In this document: in pieces, positions 63,602 through 64,000 of the stretch
How positions within the stretch are numbered: the stretch's first letter is position 1
Layout: each line of letters begins with the position of its first letter
Assembly: GCA_023653785.1 (NCBI GenBank)
Contig: JAMKCH010049270.1
Coordinates: forward strand, 1-64,000
DNA from: Ophioderma brevispina
Lineage: Eukaryota; Echinodermata; Ophiuroidea; Amphilepidida; Ophiodermatidae
DNA: 64,000 bases
Direction: 5' to 3'
Notes under the pieces: model-generated
Seen by the model: only the letters and a program-made list of their open reading frames with translations
Told to the model about the DNA's origin: nothing
The model's database searches: none
Translations under genes and position numbers: made by a program

Positions 63602-64000
63602 CTACTACGTGAATCAAAAAACTTGTGCAATGATTGCAGATGACCTTGACCTTGATAATTCTTTTGTTGTCTTAATAAAACAAATCTAATATACTTTCAC
63701 GTGTTGAAAAAATGAAAGAATTCGACTGAAAAATAAGCCAGATATGACAAATTTTGTAAGCAAACCTCTTTTTCCTCCATTCCAATAGGATTTAATGTAC
63801 GATATACGGGGTATAGCATTATGACAGTAAAGGTGACCCTTGCCATCTTGTTTAATTGATCTATGAATAACCATAATCTCTTTTATTAGTCCTCAAAAGG
63901 AATTAAATGTTCCCACAAAACCTCACCCAATTAATCTTGATGTGTAAATTAAGAGGGTTTTCAACACTACTAGTGTAATCCAGGTATAGAAGATACAAGC
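63602..64000 (+). repeat. Repeat R7, copy 3 (truncated by window end)
   Basis: Same family as the two copies at 49.6-50.3 kb. It joins in one direction the segments that are split into inverted halves there, so it is the best guide to the unit's organisation. The right boundary is outside the window. Confidence 0.75.

Overview
This is a window of AT-rich, intron-scale nuclear DNA from an animal. It shows no operons, no dense coding and no convincing host gene. Long (TA)n, (CA)n, (ATT)n and (GAT)n runs, several unrelated non-LTR retrotransposon remnants, tRNA-headed SINEs and many short terminal-inverted-repeat (TIR) elements point to a marine invertebrate. The SINE with the GTGCACTTGGGCAAGGCAC / GGAGTATAAATGGGTACC core and the mix of LINE types recall hemichordates, echinoderms or amphioxus, but that placement is inference and no marker gene confirms it.

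Layout. 1-1650: a dispersed repeat, a (TA)n tract and a giant palindrome made of two Penelope-like element (PLE) C-termini in divergent orientation. 2.7 kb: a 160-bp palindromic MITE. 4.95-6.17 kb: first copy of a 1.2-kb repeat whose second copy (18.5-20.56 kb) carries an 863-bp TIR transposon at a TA site. 8.49-9.17 kb: 3' half of a jockey/CR1-type LINE, minus strand. 11 kb: a G-run. 12.7-15.8 kb: two more copies of the first repeat, a third PLE fragment, a full-length SINE with a 13-bp target-site duplication (TSD), a 372-bp TIR element (second copy at 24.95 kb), a tRNA-Arg-like SINE inside a 310-bp tandem duplication, and long (TA)n tracts. 26.3-28.45 kb: minus-strand LINE. 29.2 kb: CACTG-ended MITE. 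30.25-31.3 kb: the least decayed LINE, broken by one stop codon. 32.5-34.0 kb: a cluster of three palindromic MITEs, one split by an element with 8-bp TSDs. 34.5-38.4 kb: three diverged copies of another repeat. 38.7-41.7 kb: LINE fragments, one split by a CACTG-type MITE, plus the 3' end of an L2/CR1-like LINE. 44.77-45.64 kb: a second mariner-like TIR element (869 bp). 49.2 kb: a TTAA-flanked MITE. 49.6-50.3 kb: two inverted copies of a repeat that reappears at 63.6-64.0 kb. 57.77 kb: a hAT MITE with a perfect 8-bp TSD. The rest is featureless AT-rich DNA and microsatellites.

There is no gene network to describe. The biology is that of transposable elements: element-in-element insertions give a relative chronology, and at several places a related uninterrupted copy inside the window acts as an empty-site control. 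The strongest structural signals are the PLE palindrome (arms about 660-680 bp, loop about 46 bp), the 863-bp element with its TA empty site, the nested 8-bp-TSD element at 32.6 kb, and the 372-bp family with three phased AAAACCTCATATGT-like motifs at each end.

Limits: all similarity was judged by eye. Superfamily names rest on terminal sequence, TSD length and recognised protein motifs, not on database searches. Single exons of host genes could easily be missed in sequence of this kind.
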